The notes beneath the pieces are model-generated. The model was not told where the DNA came from and ran no database searches. It saw only the letters and a program-made list of their open reading frames with translations. Shown one piece after another: positions 63,286-64,000 of a stretch of DNA of 64,000 nucleotides (positions are counted from its first letter, which is position 1; each line of letters begins with the position of its first letter). The stretch is from JALEFZ01 sp964564415 (lineage in GTDB: Bacteria > Bacteroidota > Bacteroidia > J057): assembly GCA_964564415.1 (NCBI GenBank), contig CAZMAV010000001.1, positions 1 to 64,000 of the forward strand, written 5' to 3'. The position numbers and the translations under genes are program-made.

Positions 63286-64000
63286 TCATTGTTCCGGCCA
63301 TCCCGGCAATCTCCCCGGTGTGTAAGGAGCTCCTAATTGATCCAATTGATCCTCCATGGCGCTGACAGCTTCCGAGATCGCCTTTATTTCCTCGTACACA
63401 GGTTTGAATTCCTCAGATGCGATTTCATAGGCATCCTTAAAGGTCTGTGTCGGCTCCGAAGTGGAACTGTAAAGGCCATATTGAATGGTATTTACCCGGT
63501 CAGAAATGGAGGGCGGAGTTTCGAAATACCGACGTGCCAGACTGGCATCTCCTTCGAGTTTGATCTTTACCTCTGTCAGCCTTTTTTGAAGCGCCCGGGC
63601 CTTTTCCAGCATGCTAATCTGTGCATCTGGCGTTGCAGCTACAGCAGCCTTGATGGCATTGATCTTGTTGCCCAGTTCGTCGTGCATTTCCGAAGCCCCA
63701 GCCACGGCTCGGGAGAGTTCGTCCACCTTACGCTGAAATTTCACCAGGGCCTCGATATTTTTGGCAGGAAGGCTAGAATTTTTCAGGGCTTTGACCTTAA
63801 ATTCCTTGGGTCTGACAAGTTCGGTATAGGTCCCATCTACCACCTTGCCCATAGATAGGGTATAGGTCCCGGGTCCGGCCCGATGACCTCCCCTGCCGGA
63901 CCAGTCTGAAGCTCCAGATTTGGGTCTGCCCGAAGGATAGGAAAAGTCCCATGTGCTGCGATGAAGACCCTTGGAAGCCTGGCTTTTCATTCTTTTGACT
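63286..64000 (-). CDS. C-terminal part of a VPS10/BNR-like propeller protein (runs off the window)
   Basis: The frame is open to the window edge, so the start and most of the protein lie beyond 64000. The visible part begins with a KGLHRSTWDFSYPSGRPK stretch followed by GPGTYTLSMGKVVDGTYTELV and a short linker, then a helical coiled-coil-like region of about 150 residues. The GLHRxTWDxxYP / GPGTYTxxL pattern is typical of the C-terminus of large secreted 'sortilin/VPS10-type glycosyl hydrolase' propeller proteins in Bacteroidota, whose true activity is not established. It ends in YTPGRLPGWPEQ. Identity rests on this fragment only. Confidence 0.65.
   Translation of the reverse strand, partial: VKRMKSQASKGLHRSTWDFSYPSGRPKSGASDWSGRGGHRAGPGTYTLSMGKVVDGTYTELVRPKEFKVKALKNSSLPAKNIEALVKFQRKVDELSRAVAGASEMHDELGNKINAIKAAVAATPDAQISMLEKARALQKRLTEVKIKLEGDASLARRYFETPPSISDRVNTIQYGLYSSTSEPTQTFKDAYEIASEEFKPVYEEIKAISEAVSAMEDQLDQLGAPYTPGRLPGWPEQ

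Overview
This window comes from a member of the Bacteroidota. The markers are a SusC/SusD pair, surface proteins with C-terminal type IX secretion (T9SS) sorting domains, a PorT-family gene beside ubiE and engB, a large propeller-type sensor-regulator, and promoters of the TTTG-N19/20-TAnnTTTG type. The style (laminarin-type glycan locus, SprB-like repeats, membrane pyrophosphatase, Cys-insert ferrochelatase) fits a free-living, probably marine or aquatic, Saprospiria- or Cytophagia-like bacterium. Genus cannot be read from the sequence. No tRNA, rRNA, CRISPR array, insertion sequence or prophage was seen.

Layout. 1-1040: two decayed genes, a LytS-like histidine kinase N-terminus and the tail of a secreted Ig-like protein. 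1073-6005 (minus): a five-gene unit cysC-cysD-cysN-gmd-fcl ending in a terminator. It joins sulfate activation (APS/PAPS) to GDP-fucose synthesis, which suggests a sulfated, fucose-containing polysaccharide. 6492-18781: mostly housekeeping genes (mutS2, a DUF4296 lipoprotein, folA, rocD, a divergent TraB/GumN protein, a PAS histidine kinase, a multi-HhH ComEA-like protein, apt, an acyl-CoA dehydrogenase and a lytic transglycosylase). 18870-22759 (minus): a methionine unit with promoter, SAM-I-type riboswitch, metY, metX and an SPL-like radical SAM gene broken by one in-frame TGA. 22976-38225: a T9SS Asp-box/SprB-repeat protein, a YejF-like double ABC ATPase, a rhomboid protease, a universal stress protein, an esterase, ferrochelatase, a secreted M4 peptidase, a GNAT protein and topA.

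38302-53997 (minus) is a compact beta-glucan utilisation locus. In transcription order it holds a T9SS carbohydrate-binding protein, a membrane-spanning propeller/LuxR regulator, SusC, SusD, a PKD lipoprotein, a GH16 lipoprotein, a GH5-CBM6-CBM6-T9SS enzyme and a decayed second GH16. These would bind, cut and import a beta-1,3-glucan such as laminarin under a one-component regulator that senses the glycan outside the cell. 54221-64000: coaX, membrane pyrophosphatase with a textbook promoter, a BlaI/BlaR-like pair with extracytoplasmic Cys motifs, a DUF2059 protein, two tandem PorT-family proteins, ubiE, engB and the 3' end of a large propeller (VPS10/BNR-like) protein running off the window.

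All product calls rest on reading motifs and family resemblance by eye; no database search was run.
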